A stretch of DNA of 37,914 nt, taken from positions 1 to 37,914 of the IMG/VR virus record IMGVR_UViG_3300025896_000074. One strand, written 5' to 3'. The notes under the pieces are model-generated. The model was not told the origin of the DNA. It saw only the letters and a program-made list of their open reading frames with translations, and did not search any database. Shown one piece after another: positions 1-7,426 of this stretch (position 1 is its first letter; each line of letters begins with the position of its first letter). Made by a program: the position numbers and the translations under genes. The DNA is from a virus.

Positions 1-8
1 CGACACAC
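1..8. repeat. terminal 8-bp direct repeat, left copy (possible cos or circularisation overlap)
   Basis: CGACACAC begins the window and the same 8 bp ends it. The right copy is 40 bp upstream of the terminase small-subunit start, the usual place of cos in lambda-like phages. Either cohesive-end sequence or a short assembly overlap of a circular molecule would explain it. Confidence 0.55.
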
Positions 9-325
9 CTCGATGGGTTTTTCACCGCATGAAGAGATTCCTTAGATGGGGTAATTGAATGATCAATCCTCCTGTTGATCTGGTCTCCAGCGGAAACTTG
101 GTTCTTTAATTCCCCTGTCTCGCCAAAAATCACCGCACCCCTTAGATACCTTTCGACTAGTCCATCGTTCGTGCTGTTCTCTCAACCGATTTTCATCCCT
201 AGTCGTTTCGATTCCCCTTCTTGCGTATGTCCCGCGTTTGCGTTCCATTAAAAATCAATAACGCAACCTTTTTGCTGTTGCAACCTTATTTCTTTTGCAA
301 GCAGTTTGCTTGGTTCTGTCAAATT
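9..325. other. AT-richer region between the replication genes and the genome end
   Basis: This stretch is visibly less GC-rich than its neighbours and holds at most one short minus-strand ORF (63-248). The 8-mer GCAACCTT occurs at 263-270 and 280-287, and the palindrome GTTGCAAC lies at 277-284, just upstream (in minus-strand sense) of that ORF. It could hold a late promoter, a packaging-site accessory element or part of an origin. I see no clear promoter or terminator. Confidence 0.3.
63..248 (-). CDS. small basic hypothetical protein
   Basis: A 61-residue ORF rich in Arg, Lys and Glu, with no recognisable domain. In a circular or cohesive-end genome it is the last gene before the terminase small subunit and is read in the same direction. 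Small DNA-binding or packaging-related proteins are often found there. The ATG follows an AT-rich leader without a clear Shine-Dalgarno sequence. Base composition differs from the GC-rich genes on either side, so it is either a recent acquisition or not a gene. Confidence 0.3.
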   Translation of the reverse strand: MERKRGTYARRGIETTRDENRLREQHERWTSRKVSKGCGDFWRDRGIKEPSFRWRPDQQED

Positions 326-712
326 TCAAGCCGCCGCGCGCTTCCTCGGCGCACGTTTCTGGTAAAGAAGCTTCCCCGGGCTCGTCTCACGGCCCGTCAC
401 CTCCAGCCACATCGCGCGGAACTCCTCATCCCGCAGCCACTTCGCATCCAGCCGGTGAATCGCCGCAATCACCGCCTGCCGCGTCCGGTAAAACGCCCGC
501 GCCGTCGTGTCAAAGTCGATCCCCGCGGCCACGCAGCAAGCCATCGAGAGCACCCGCGCCCAGGTCCGCGGATCGTGATTCGAATAATACGTTTCCCCGC
601 AAAACTTCGTCGCCGGAATCTCCGTCGCCGCCGCCACCTTGCGCAGAATGTCCGGGATTCTTTCCAACGCGATCCCGTGCTGCTCGCGGATTCTCAGTTC
701 TCGTAGTGTCAT
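326..712 (-). CDS. DnaA domain IV-like DNA-binding protein
   Basis: The 128-residue product has a central segment (about residues 25-100) resembling the C-terminal DNA-binding domain of DnaA. A helix with paired Cys residues (about 58-59) is followed by a TTARAFYRTRQAVIAAIHRL-like stretch that resembles the DnaA signature helix where the FGRDHSTV motif normally sits. There is no AAA+ domain. It is the last of four genes that look like a replication block and starts 2 bp after the DnaC-like gene ends. It probably binds phage origin DNA or helps recruit the replisome. The basic C-terminus (RAPRKRAAA) may add DNA affinity. The domain match is by pattern only; a different helix-turn-helix family is possible. 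Confidence 0.55.
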   Translation of the reverse strand: MTLRELRIREQHGIALERIPDILRKVAAATEIPATKFCGETYYSNHDPRTWARVLSMACCVAAGIDFDTTARAFYRTRQAVIAAIHRLDAKWLRDEEFRAMWLEVTGRETSPGKLLYQKRAPRKRAAA

Positions 713-714
713 CG

Positions 715-1488
715 TCAGATCACAGGTAAAATCTCCGTCTCATCCATCAGCCGCGAAACAATCGGCGCGAACCTCGGCCTTGCCGATGCCGCTCCCGTCG
801 GATCCAGCGCCCGCCCCAGCACGTTTGCCGGGTCCAGCTTCAGCCGCTCCGCAAGCGCCGGTTCATCATCCGGCAGCGGATTCATCGTCCAGTGGATCGG
901 AAACCCGCGGGACGAACGCAGATCGATCAACGCGAAAAACTCGCTCTCCACCGCCTCCGTCCACCGATGTTTCCCCAGGTCATCCAAAAACAACACATTG
1001 CAGTCCTGCCAACGCCGCAGCCACTTTTTCGCGTCCGCCCCGTTCACATCGTCCCACTGATTTTGCGCGGCCCATTGGAAACTCGTCGCCGGACACCAGC
1101 CCACAAACAAATCCGAAGCAATCGCCCGCTTCGCCATCAGCGCCAGCAAGCGCGTCTTGCCCCGGCCCGAGGGACCAATCAGCCCGATCGACCTCTCGAT
1201 CCCCAGCGATTTCAACCCCGTCCAGATCGCCGCCGGAAAATTCGGATGCGAAACCACCGTCTCCCGGTATTTCTTCGGAACCGTCGCCACCCACGCGCTT
1301 TCCCGCTTCGCCCGCAGCCGCTGCGCCGCCGCCTCCGCTTCCGCCTCCTCGCGCCCCTCCGTGCATCGCTGGCAATAATGCGGCAGCGTCGCCAGCAGAT
1401 CGAAACCGCAGGCATCCAGAGGTTCGTAATCAGTCACCTGCCCGCAATCATCGCAGGCCCTCGTTGTCGGATTTGCTGTCGTGCTCAT
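715..1488 (-). CDS. DnaC-like helicase loader, AAA+ ATPase
   Basis: A 257-residue P-loop ATPase of the DnaC/IstB type. A zinc-ribbon-like N-terminus (C12xxC15 and C39xxC42) precedes an acidic, Ala/Glu-rich linker. The Walker A motif GPSGRGKT is at about 105-112 and Walker B VLFLDD at about 165-170. Proteins of this build load the replicative helicase onto origin DNA, and a phage copy normally works with an initiator encoded just upstream. Here that partner is the 1485-2300 gene, which overlaps it by 4 bp (ATGA), a sign of translational coupling. The transposase-helper family IstB is the alternative, but there is no transposase nearby. Confidence 0.85.
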   Translation of the reverse strand: MSTTANPTTRACDDCGQVTDYEPLDACGFDLLATLPHYCQRCTEGREEAEAEAAAQRLRAKRESAWVATVPKKYRETVVSHPNFPAAIWTGLKSLGIERSIGLIGPSGRGKTRLLALMAKRAIASDLFVGWCPATSFQWAAQNQWDDVNGADAKKWLRRWQDCNVLFLDDLGKHRWTEAVESEFFALIDLRSSRGFPIHWTMNPLPDDEPALAERLKLDPANVLGRALDPTGAASARPRFAPIVSRLMDETEILPVI

Positions 1489-2300
1489 GATTTTCCAGAT
1501 TCGATTTTGTTGAGAAGCGCGAACGACGGATTCCGACCGCCCGTGTCAATCGACCGCCGCACCGCACCCTTCCCGCCATTCGTCCGCCCGCCGAAGTTCT
1601 CCGCAGGCTTGTTCCAAAGATCCTCCCCAAAAAACTCCGGCGCGTTCTTCACAAACTTCGCCCGCTCCCCCGGCGTCCACGTCATCACCTGCGCCGCGTA
1701 GCCACGCACCCCCTCCAGCACCGTCGCAAACCCGTGCCGACCGATCGCCCCCAGCGCCGCCCGCAGCGCAGGCTGGCTCTTGTCCCGCGACGGGTGACTC
1801 TCGCAAAGCGTGATTGCCTGCTCCGAAGGAGTGTTTTCCGCGTCGCTGTAACTTCCTTTCCCCTTATCCTTCCTTTCCCCTTCCCCTTCCGCTTTCGGAG
1901 ATTTGACCAACGTCGGTTCAGGCTGGAAACCAACGTTGGTTTCAACGTCGGTTATTTCAGGCTTGCTAGGTCGGCCCCCGGACTTGCGGCCGTTCTCCTT
2001 CGCAATCTCCCGCTTCATCTTCACCTCCTGCTCCTTCTCCACCGGGTAAAACGCCACCGTCAAATCCTCACCATCCCAGCGGATCAGACCGCTTTCCAGA
2101 TTCGTTTCCGCCTTCGTAACTCCACACAGTTGCTGCCACTTACGGCACTTCCACCCGCTGCACTTCGTGATCCTTCCCCCATTCTCCAGCGCCGCGCAGA
2201 ACGCAGAAAGCTTCAGCCACGTCGCTTGATTCGTCGGATCCTCCCCGATGAATTCCGGCGACCTCAAAACCGTGGGAATATGCAGATTAAGCCAGTCCAT
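1485..2300 (-). CDS. phage replisome organiser / replication initiation protein
   Basis: The 271-residue protein has an N-terminal domain (about 1-75, beginning MDWLNLHIPTVL) of the winged-helix kind seen in phage replication organisers. A polar Lys/Glu/Pro/Ser linker (about 95-165) and a small C-terminal helical domain follow. It precedes a DnaC-like loader with a 4-bp overlap, the usual initiator-loader pairing (compare lambda O-P or DnaD-like proteins). I infer that it binds the origin, possibly within its own gene. The N-terminal match is to the general family, not to one named protein. Confidence 0.6.
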   Translation of the reverse strand: MDWLNLHIPTVLRSPEFIGEDPTNQATWLKLSAFCAALENGGRITKCSGWKCRKWQQLCGVTKAETNLESGLIRWDGEDLTVAFYPVEKEQEVKMKREIAKENGRKSGGRPSKPEITDVETNVGFQPEPTLVKSPKAEGEGERKDKGKGSYSDAENTPSEQAITLCESHPSRDKSQPALRAALGAIGRHGFATVLEGVRGYAAQVMTWTPGERAKFVKNAPEFFGEDLWNKPAENFGGRTNGGKGAVRRSIDTGGRNPSFALLNKIESGKS

Positions 2301-2333
2301 AAAACAGTAGTTTGAATTTGTTGTTTCTGAAAA

Positions 2334-2642
2334 TCACACCACCTCGATCGTGATCGGCGCATACAGCGCCTCCACCATCCTCTTCTTCGCCTTGAACTCC
2401 GCCGTCTCCATCCCCTTCGTATCCACGAAATGCACCGAGCCATCCGCGCGGAACTCCAGAAAATCGCACACATACCGCACCCCGCCCGGCAGATGGAAAG
2501 GCACCTGGCGCAGGAACGTCACCACCTCCCCGGCCGCCACCCGCAGCTTCAGCGTCCCATAATACCGCGCCTCCTTCTTCGAAGAAAACCGGATACCATC
2601 CACCTCCGTGGCCACCGCAGCGTATTTGTGTCGAAGTTTCAT
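2334..2642 (-). CDS. DUF1064 family protein, restriction-endonuclease-like fold
   Basis: The 102-residue product fits the DUF1064 pattern: VDGIRFSSKKEARYY near the N-terminus, a RQVPFHLP segment, then CDFLEFRADGSVHFVDTKG and a final Lys-rich helix. The conserved E of KKEA, the D of CDF, and DTKG match the E...D...ExK/DxK layout of PD-(D/E)XK nucleases. In phages this family is found beside replication genes and is thought to process branched DNA. The ATG at 2642 is preferred because the upstream extension is a low-complexity Arg/Gly/Trp stretch in shadow frame. Confidence 0.8.
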   Translation of the reverse strand: MKLRHKYAAVATEVDGIRFSSKKEARYYGTLKLRVAAGEVVTFLRQVPFHLPGGVRYVCDFLEFRADGSVHFVDTKGMETAEFKAKKRMVEALYAPITIEVV

Positions 2643-2649
2643 AATCGTC

Positions 2650-3288
2650 TCAATCCACCGGCTCCGGCGGCGGCCAATTCCCCACCGACTCCAATCCCTG
2701 GAACGCATTACGCGGCCGTTCCACCCGCTCCCCCGTCTCCCCATCCCGCCGCGGCTCGAAGATCGCAAACGCTGGCGGCGTGTTATCCAGCGAGCTCGCC
2801 CGCGCGATCACCCCGCATCCCCCCGAGAACCGCAGCCACAGCGGCGCAGACCGATCCGCAGGCCCCGTGTAAACCTCCACCCGAGGAAGCCTCGAAACCA
2901 ATTGCAGCACCGAAAGCCTCGCCCGGAACCTCCCGCCCACCATCACCACCGGCGAGGCATTCGTTTTCCCATTCAACCACAGCCCGATCGCCTTCCGCCC
3001 AAACAGCCGCGGAGCCACCTCCTCCAGCAAACTCCACTCCGGCCGATCAAACGGCGCGTTCCAATCCAGCTTCCGGATCCGCTTCAGAAACTCCGGCGCA
3101 TCCTCCGCACTCTCGATCTCCCCATCCATCCAATTTCCCTTCGAAATCTTCAGCGCCAAGTGAGTGTTACCCGTCCAAGTGTATCCCTCATGAAACCGAG
3201 GCCGATCAAACACCGAGCCCGCAGCCGGATGACAAAACTCCCCCAGCGCATGGCGGGGCAGGGGAAATGGAAAACCCTTCTTGCTCAT
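2650..3288 (-). CDS. hypothetical protein in the replication block
   Basis: A 212-residue protein without a family I recognise. It has a mixed alpha/beta look, an RLSVLQLVSRLPRVEVYTGP stretch in the middle and a Pro/Arg-rich C-terminus. It overlaps the integron integrase stop by 4 bp (ATGA) and is followed after 7 bp by the DUF1064 gene, so it is probably co-translated with both. The start at 3288 is chosen for that overlap; the longer upstream reading runs through the integrase gene. Being next to replication genes suggests a DNA-metabolism role, but nothing in the sequence shows one. Confidence 0.6.
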   Translation of the reverse strand: MSKKGFPFPLPRHALGEFCHPAAGSVFDRPRFHEGYTWTGNTHLALKISKGNWMDGEIESAEDAPEFLKRIRKLDWNAPFDRPEWSLLEEVAPRLFGRKAIGLWLNGKTNASPVVMVGGRFRARLSVLQLVSRLPRVEVYTGPADRSAPLWLRFSGGCGVIARASSLDNTPPAFAIFEPRRDGETGERVERPRNAFQGLESVGNWPPPEPVD

Positions 3289-4253
3289 GCGCTCGCCCTT
3301 GCCCTCCACGGATGATCTATCACATTTCCAGCGATTTCCACCCGATCCAGCGGGCTGGCCGTCCCGTGCGAGCCGATCGCATGAGCATAAATCTCCGTGG
3401 TTTTCACATCCGTGTGGCCGAGTTGCATCTGCAACGTTCGAATATCCACCCCGGCATGCAGCAGATTCGTCGCATATGAGTGGCGGAAAGTCCTCAGCGT
3501 CACCCATTTTACAATTCCCGCCTCACTCACCGCTTTCGCCACAGCTTCCTCAAATCCTCGCGCAGTTGCATGGCCCCGGATGTTTCCATGCTTCACCCGT
3601 GATGCGAACAGCCATCGCCACGCCAGGCTTCCAAGCAGTCTTGTTCCAAGCTTCTTTTGAAGCGATGGCAGCTTCACCGGGCAAATCGTCCCGCCGGATC
3701 CATCGCGCTGCCATTCCAGATGACACATCCGCACTTTTTCAATCAATTGTGGAATCAGCGCTTCAGGAAGCCGCACCGTTCGATCCTTGTCACCCTTGCC
3801 TCCGCGGATGGTCAGCATCCGCGCTTCAAAATCCAAATCCTTCAGCCGAAGCGTGAACAGCTCCGAAGGGCGGAGCCCGCAACCATAGGCCAATTGGGCT
3901 TTGATCCGATCCTCCGGATTGAGAAACGAGAACACCGCCAAGCACTCCGAATGCGTCATGAAAACCGGAACCCGCGTCTTTTTCTTGCAATGCGGAATAT
4001 CAAACACCGGGCGCTCCCGCCCCAGCACTTTCGAGCAAAAAAACACACCCGCATTCAAAGCCAACCTCACCGATGATGGAGCACCATTGACCGCGGTATG
4101 ATTCAGGAACTCCTGATAATTCGACACCGTTCCACGCTTCAAAAGATCCAAATAATTGCCGATTACCCGCCGGTAAGTGTCCCGGGTATTCGGCAAGTGA
4201 TCCGCCATTTTACCGGCATCTTCCAGCCTTTGAAGAATCGATTCCTTATTCAT
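3285..4253 (-). CDS. intI: integron integrase (IntI-type tyrosine recombinase)
   Basis: A 322-residue tyrosine recombinase. Catalytic residues visible are R128 (GCGLRPSE), K153/K156 (GGKGDKDR), R257, H280 (QLGHTDVKTT) and Y289. Between the K and R motifs, residues about 193-219 carry an LP...KK...WRWLFAS segment that lines up with the extra segment specific to integron integrases (LP.ALERKYP...WGWQYVFPS in IntI1). The ending GTASPLD also matches IntI1 (VRSPLD). The box-II residue before R257, normally His (HTLRHS), is Arg here (RTFRHS). It reads away from 12 attC-like sites that begin next to its start codon, the standard intI-attI-array layout. Expected role: insertion and excision of cassettes. 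Since it is the only integrase in the window, it might also act in phage integration. Confidence 0.88.
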   Translation of the reverse strand: MNKESILQRLEDAGKMADHLPNTRDTYRRVIGNYLDLLKRGTVSNYQEFLNHTAVNGAPSSVRLALNAGVFFCSKVLGRERPVFDIPHCKKKTRVPVFMTHSECLAVFSFLNPEDRIKAQLAYGCGLRPSELFTLRLKDLDFEARMLTIRGGKGDKDRTVRLPEALIPQLIEKVRMCHLEWQRDGSGGTICPVKLPSLQKKLGTRLLGSLAWRWLFASRVKHGNIRGHATARGFEEAVAKAVSEAGIVKWVTLRTFRHSYATNLLHAGVDIRTLQMQLGHTDVKTTEIYAHAIGSHGTASPLDRVEIAGNVIDHPWRARASA

Positions 4254-4275
4254 CCCTGTTTGTGTTATGCGAACT
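4253..4275 (+). other. attI-like junction between intI and the first cassette
   Basis: A core GTTATGC at 4264-4270 lies 10 bp from the integrase start codon. Its position matches an attI recombination point (G^TT), and it has no palindromic partner upstream, as expected for attI rather than attC. The left half of the site would have to overlap the first codons of intI, closer than in well-known integrons. The exact limits cannot be set from sequence alone. Confidence 0.5.
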
Positions 4276-4288
4276 CAGGTTCGATAAA

Positions 4289-4543
4289 TTAACTGTTCGA
4301 TGGACTGAGTTCCGGGGTGATGTCGGCACGGCATCCAAGGCAGATCCACATGCCCGCGCCGTTGAGTTCGTGGCCCATGTTGTGCGGGCATTCTTCCTCC
4401 ATCGGCTCCATGACGTAGGCGGCCTTGCCATCGTTGCGGAGCGTGATGAGCAGGTAGCCGATTCCCCGGTCTTTCATGACCTTGGCGATGGGTTTGATGA
4501 AGGCGGCTTCCCATGCCTTTTTGTCGTTCACGTCTTTGCTCAT
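4289..4543 (-). CDS. cassette 1: hypothetical protein with Cys/His cluster
   Basis: An 84-residue product of the attI-proximal cassette. The N-terminal half looks alpha/beta (DRGIGYLLITLRNDGKAAYV). The C-terminal half has C-P-H...H...W-I-C-x2-C residues that could bind zinc. The ATG at 4543 lies 30 bp before attC1, and the stop is 25 bp inside the attI junction. No family recognised. Confidence 0.6.
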   Translation of the reverse strand: MSKDVNDKKAWEAAFIKPIAKVMKDRGIGYLLITLRNDGKAAYVMEPMEEECPHNMGHELNGAGMWICLGCRADITPELSPSNS

Positions 4544-4573
4544 TTTGTATCGGAGTTGGTTGGTAGTTTGGCC

Positions 4574-4662
4574 ATCGAACAAGCCCGCTGGTGGCAACCG
4601 CGGGAACGTCCATCTTTCAATCGGAGTCCTTCGGCGCGGTTGCCACAGCGGGAGCGTTCATT
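4574..4662 (+). repeat. attC1
   Basis: Outer cores ATCGAAC (4574-4580) and GTTCATT (4656-4662). The arms GCCCGCTGGTGGCAACCGCG and the complement of CGCGGTTGCCACAGCGGGAG pair almost fully, with one extra G on the left arm. Cassette 2's ORF ends inside this site. Confidence 0.8.
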
Positions 4663-5582
4663 TGAGATAAGAGGCGCCATGCAAGTACAACCACTGCCGG
4701 AACTTGGCCGTTGCCGAGTGCGCGCAGTCGGTCCACCCGAGAGGCCACCCCATGAGCCACTCGACCCAGGGCGGGTTCAGACTCCCACCAACTTCCGCGT
4801 TCAGCGGCTTGGAGTTGCGTTTCATCTGCGATGGTGCGCCATTGTTTTTCGAGTCCTGCACGGTGACTGTAGCCATTCGATTCACAGCCCGGCCGAGTTC
4901 GTTCCCGCTCGGGCCGTTGCTCCTGCCGTCCTTGCTCATTCCATGGAGAGTGGGGAGCCGTTTCACGGCTTGATGCAGATCGAGCTGCACCTTCTTTCCC
5001 TTGTGATAGAAGCTCTTCCCCACTTGCTCCGCATGGGCGATCGTTCGCCCCCCATTCGGGACGCAGGGCGTCGGTAGCGACAATCCAGATTCGCTCGCGG
5101 AGGTGATCGATGCACGGAGTGCCAGCAAGCCAGATGGCATCGGCAGCGGATAGAACTCCCCATCTTGCATCATACCCCATCGCGGCCAAGTCTCCGAGAA
5201 CGACTCCCAGCCCCCGAGAAGTGAGGATTGGTGAGTTTTCCACGAGCGCGTATCGAGGTCGAACTTCGCTAATGATCCGCGACATTTCCGACCAGAGGCC
5301 GCTTCGCTCGCCATCGAGTCCGGCGCCTTTCCCGGCGGCAGAGATGTCTTGGCACGGGAAGCCGCCAGTGACGATATCCACCACGCCACGCCAGGGCTTC
5401 CCATCGAAGGTTCGCACGTCGTCCCAGATTGGATATGGTTCGGTGCATCCGTCGTCTTGCCGAGCGATGAGCATTCCGCGAGCGGACGCTTCGATTTCGA
5501 CGGCGCACACGGTGTGGAATCCGCAGAGGATTCCACCGAGGATGCCGCCTCCAGCGCCCGCGAATAGTGCCAGCTCATTCAT
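4617..5582 (-). CDS. cassette 2: C5-cytosine DNA methyltransferase
   Basis: A 321-residue cytosine-C5 methyltransferase of the Dcm type. Motif I is LFAGAGGG (6-13). The PC motif GGFPCQDIS has catalytic C77. ENSP (115-118), RERIWIVA (163-169) and the closing RLRALGNGQVP motif follow. The variable target-recognition region spans about 170-270 and is longer than in the paralogue at 8502-9287. It transfers a methyl group from SAM to cytosine and probably protects phage DNA from host restriction. No matching endonuclease is present. The last 13 or so residues are encoded past the attC1 recombination point, so they depend on the neighbouring cassette. Confidence 0.93.
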   Translation of the reverse strand: MNELALFAGAGGGILGGILCGFHTVCAVEIEASARGMLIARQDDGCTEPYPIWDDVRTFDGKPWRGVVDIVTGGFPCQDISAAGKGAGLDGERSGLWSEMSRIISEVRPRYALVENSPILTSRGLGVVLGDLAAMGYDARWGVLSAADAIWLAGTPCIDHLRERIWIVATDALRPEWGANDRPCGASGEELLSQGKEGAARSASSRETAPHSPWNEQGRQEQRPERERTRPGCESNGYSHRAGLEKQWRTIADETQLQAAERGSWWESEPALGRVAHGVASRVDRLRALGNGQVPAVVVLAWRLLSQMNAPAVATAPKDSD

Positions 5583-5605
5583 GCCTCCCTCCCGAAGATG
5601 AAGAA

Positions 5606-5727
5606 AATGAACAAGGCATCGCTCCTAACCGATACCCGCCCCGTGTCGGGCTGGCGGCGTGGTTAGGAGGCTCGGGATGTAGCGGAGTGGCGTTCACGGT
5701 ATCGGTAGGAGGATTTAGGCGTTCGCC
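5606..5727 (+). repeat. attC2
   Basis: Cores AATGAAC (5606-5612) and GTTCGCC (5721-5727). The left arm ...CTCCTAACCGATACC pairs with right arm GGTATCGGTAGGAGG. A second palindrome (CCTAACC...GGTTAGG) lies in the terminal loop, giving a long 122-bp site. It lies directly upstream of the C5 methyltransferase start. Confidence 0.75.
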
Positions 5728-6056
5728 AGACGGAATGGAGCGAGCGTCTTGGTCGTGAGGTTCTCGACGTGTTTCGGCACCAGTTCGCGGCCTCCTTGGA
5801 AGGTTGCCCATGTGTGGATGATCTGGAGCGAGGTCTTACATTTGATGCAGTCAGCCAGTCCTGAGAGTGCGTCTTTTCTGGTAGCTCCGATTGATGCCAT
5901 GCCGTCCTGACTGGCCACCCAGACATCGCCAAGCTGCCGAACAAGCCGTCGCTCGGAACCGCTCGAAGGCGGTTCTTTCGCGGGCGTATCCGCGTATCGG
6001 CATTTCCGGCGTTCGGAGCAGATGCTTGGGATCGAGCACATATCACAGTATTTCAT
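5715..6056 (-). CDS. cassette 3: hypothetical Cys-rich small protein
   Basis: A 113-residue product with an N-terminal cluster CDMCSIPSICSERRKC and a later CIKC pair, suggesting metal binding. No family recognised. The chosen ATG at 6056 puts the Cys cluster at the very N-terminus; an in-frame ATG at 6122 would add 22 residues. The stop is 6 bp past the attC2 recombination point. The start lies in the large loop of attC3. Confidence 0.55.
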   Translation of the reverse strand: MKYCDMCSIPSICSERRKCRYADTPAKEPPSSGSERRLVRQLGDVWVASQDGMASIGATRKDALSGLADCIKCKTSLQIIHTWATFQGGRELVPKHVENLTTKTLAPFRLANA

Positions 6057-6097
6057 TGGCGTTTCAGTTTCGCGGTCCGAGGACTCAATCGTTCGCT
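5936..6097 (+). repeat. attC3
   Basis: Cores GCCGAAC (5936-5942) and GTTCGCT (6091-6097). The arm CTCGGAACCGC pairs with GCGGTCCGAG, leaving one extra A on the left. At 162 bp it is the longest site, and its loop holds the start of cassette 3's ORF. A nearby second core-like sequence, AATTCGTTCGC (about 6104-6114), is an alternative right end. Confidence 0.65.
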
Positions 6098-6870
6098 GAA
6101 GAAATTCGTTCGCTCGCCACACGGAAAAAGTCAGCGTCTTTCTCTATGCCGATGAACCTCCGTCCCGTGTTGGCACACGCCAGCCCGGTAGTCCCGCTCC
6201 CCATTGAGTTGTCCAAGACCGTTTGGCCTTCGTTGGAATACGTCCGTATCAGGTATTCCATGAGTTCCACGGGCTTTTGCGTATTGTGAAGCCTCCCCGT
6301 TGGGGACACCGAATCAAATTCGATTACCGAGATTGGATACTTCACATCAGTCTTCTGCTCCACCACCGCGCCCGCCGCGCCATACGTTCCGGTCCCTTTG
6401 ACTCGGCTTCTGCCGCTGACGTGGTTTGGCGTTCCTGTCCGCATTTGTGGGTTGTATTGGAAGCGTGGAGTGGCAGAGAACACCAAGATACTTTCATGCG
6501 CCCTCATCGGCCTACGGTTGGCATCCAGATGCCCCGTGGGTCGGGACTTTTTCCACACATCTTCATGCCTGAACATCTTGGGGTTGCTCATCACCAGTGC
6601 TGCCGTGAACGGTTGGCAGGCAGTCAGCACGATTGCGGCATCCGGCTTGCACACTCGCTTGTATTCCGCCCACAGCGCATCCAGCGGGATCACGCTGTCC
6701 CATTTGCAGGAGGTTGTGCCGTAAGGCAGATCGGCACACACCATATCCACGGAGCCGCTTTCAATACCCTTCATCACGTCGAGGCAGCATCCGAAGAACA
6801 GCGAACAAGACGCTGCATGGAACGCCGAGGAGCGTCCTTCTTGAAGCGGAGATTTAGTGTCGGCGTCCAT
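6085..6870 (-). CDS. cassette 4: N4-cytosine/N6-adenine DNA methyltransferase
   Basis: A 261-residue DNA methyltransferase of the N6_N4 family (PF01555 type). The catalytic motif reads DLPY (47-50, with Leu where DPPY is usual). The SAM-binding motif LDNSMGSGTTGLACANTGR is near the C-terminus, so the motif order is catalytic before SAM-binding, as in the beta class. A TQKPVELMEYLIRTYS segment precedes the SAM motif, typical for this family. It probably modifies adenine or cytosine to block host restriction. No cognate endonuclease is present. The N-terminal 20 residues are encoded within attC4, and the stop lies 6 bp past the attC3 point. Confidence 0.92.
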   Translation of the reverse strand: MDADTKSPLQEGRSSAFHAASCSLFFGCCLDVMKGIESGSVDMVCADLPYGTTSCKWDSVIPLDALWAEYKRVCKPDAAIVLTACQPFTAALVMSNPKMFRHEDVWKKSRPTGHLDANRRPMRAHESILVFSATPRFQYNPQMRTGTPNHVSGRSRVKGTGTYGAAGAVVEQKTDVKYPISVIEFDSVSPTGRLHNTQKPVELMEYLIRTYSNEGQTVLDNSMGSGTTGLACANTGRRFIGIEKDADFFRVASERISSAND

Positions 6871-6886
6871 GAGCTATGCGTTCTCT
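6800..6886 (+). repeat. attC4
   Basis: Cores AGCGAAC (6800-6806) and GTTCTCT (6880-6886). GCTGCATGGAACGCCGA pairs with TCGGCGTCCATGAGC, with an extra G and an extra A bulged on the left arm, the classic attC asymmetry. Confidence 0.85.
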
Positions 6887-7293
6887 GGAGAATTAGAGTC
6901 CCACGGCATCGGTGGGTAGTTTGTCTCGAAGCCGTTCTCCGCGAGCATTGCGCAGGCTTCAGAGGCTATGCGGCGAGCTTCGTCACGCTCTGAGTATATC
7001 TCTTCCATGTCTTTCAGTGCCTCCTTATACCGCCCTTCCGCATCCTTTACGTCACGATTGAGGCTCGCCCATTTATCGGCACGGACAGGTATCATTGGCA
7101 TCCGTTGATTGCGACATTCGCACGGCACGCATCGGCTCCAAAAACCGTCACCGTCCTTTTCGCTTATTGTGACCGTTCCAGACTCGTTGCATTTTTTACA
7201 GTTGCCGACAGTCGTTTCGTTTTCGATGGCGTCATCATGGTCTTGGCATTTGCATTCTTCATCGGACATGCAGCCGGGGTAGTGTGCTTTCAT
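6874..7293 (-). CDS. cassette 5: hypothetical protein, zinc-ribbon-like with C-terminal helix
   Basis: A 139-residue product. CKKCNESGTVTISEKDGDGF followed by a C-x2-CEC pair suggests a DnaJ-type or rubredoxin-like zinc site (about residues 33-66). A long charged helix (VKDAEGRYKEALKDMEEIYSERDEARRIA, about 80-110) follows and may be a coiled coil. The ATG at 7293 was chosen over 7347 because the upstream stretch has no support. No function can be assigned. Confidence 0.6.
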   Translation of the reverse strand: MKAHYPGCMSDEECKCQDHDDAIENETTVGNCKKCNESGTVTISEKDGDGFWSRCVPCECRNQRMPMIPVRADKWASLNRDVKDAEGRYKEALKDMEEIYSERDEARRIASEACAMLAENGFETNYPPMPWDSNSPENA

Positions 7294-7324
7294 TTTATGG
7301 TAGTTTGTTGGTAATTCGGAAGAC

Positions 7325-7426
7325 AGAGAACAAGGGAGTGATGGCAACGGGAACTAGCCGTTCTGCTTGGTTGGTGATTCGGAGTCCTGCGCGGCTAGTT
7401 CCCGCGCCATACCCCCAGCGTTAGCC
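7325..7426 (+). repeat. attC5
   Basis: Cores AGAGAAC (7325-7331) and GTTAGCC (7420-7426). GGCAACGGGAACTAGCCG pairs with CGGCTAGTTCCCGCGCC, one of the longest near-perfect stems of the array. Confidence 0.85.

Noticed and set aside
4658-5578. Second minus-strand ORF of 306 codons within the C5 methyltransferase
   Set aside because: It lies in a shifted frame of the clear methyltransferase gene and shows no family motif; likewise 8549-9271.
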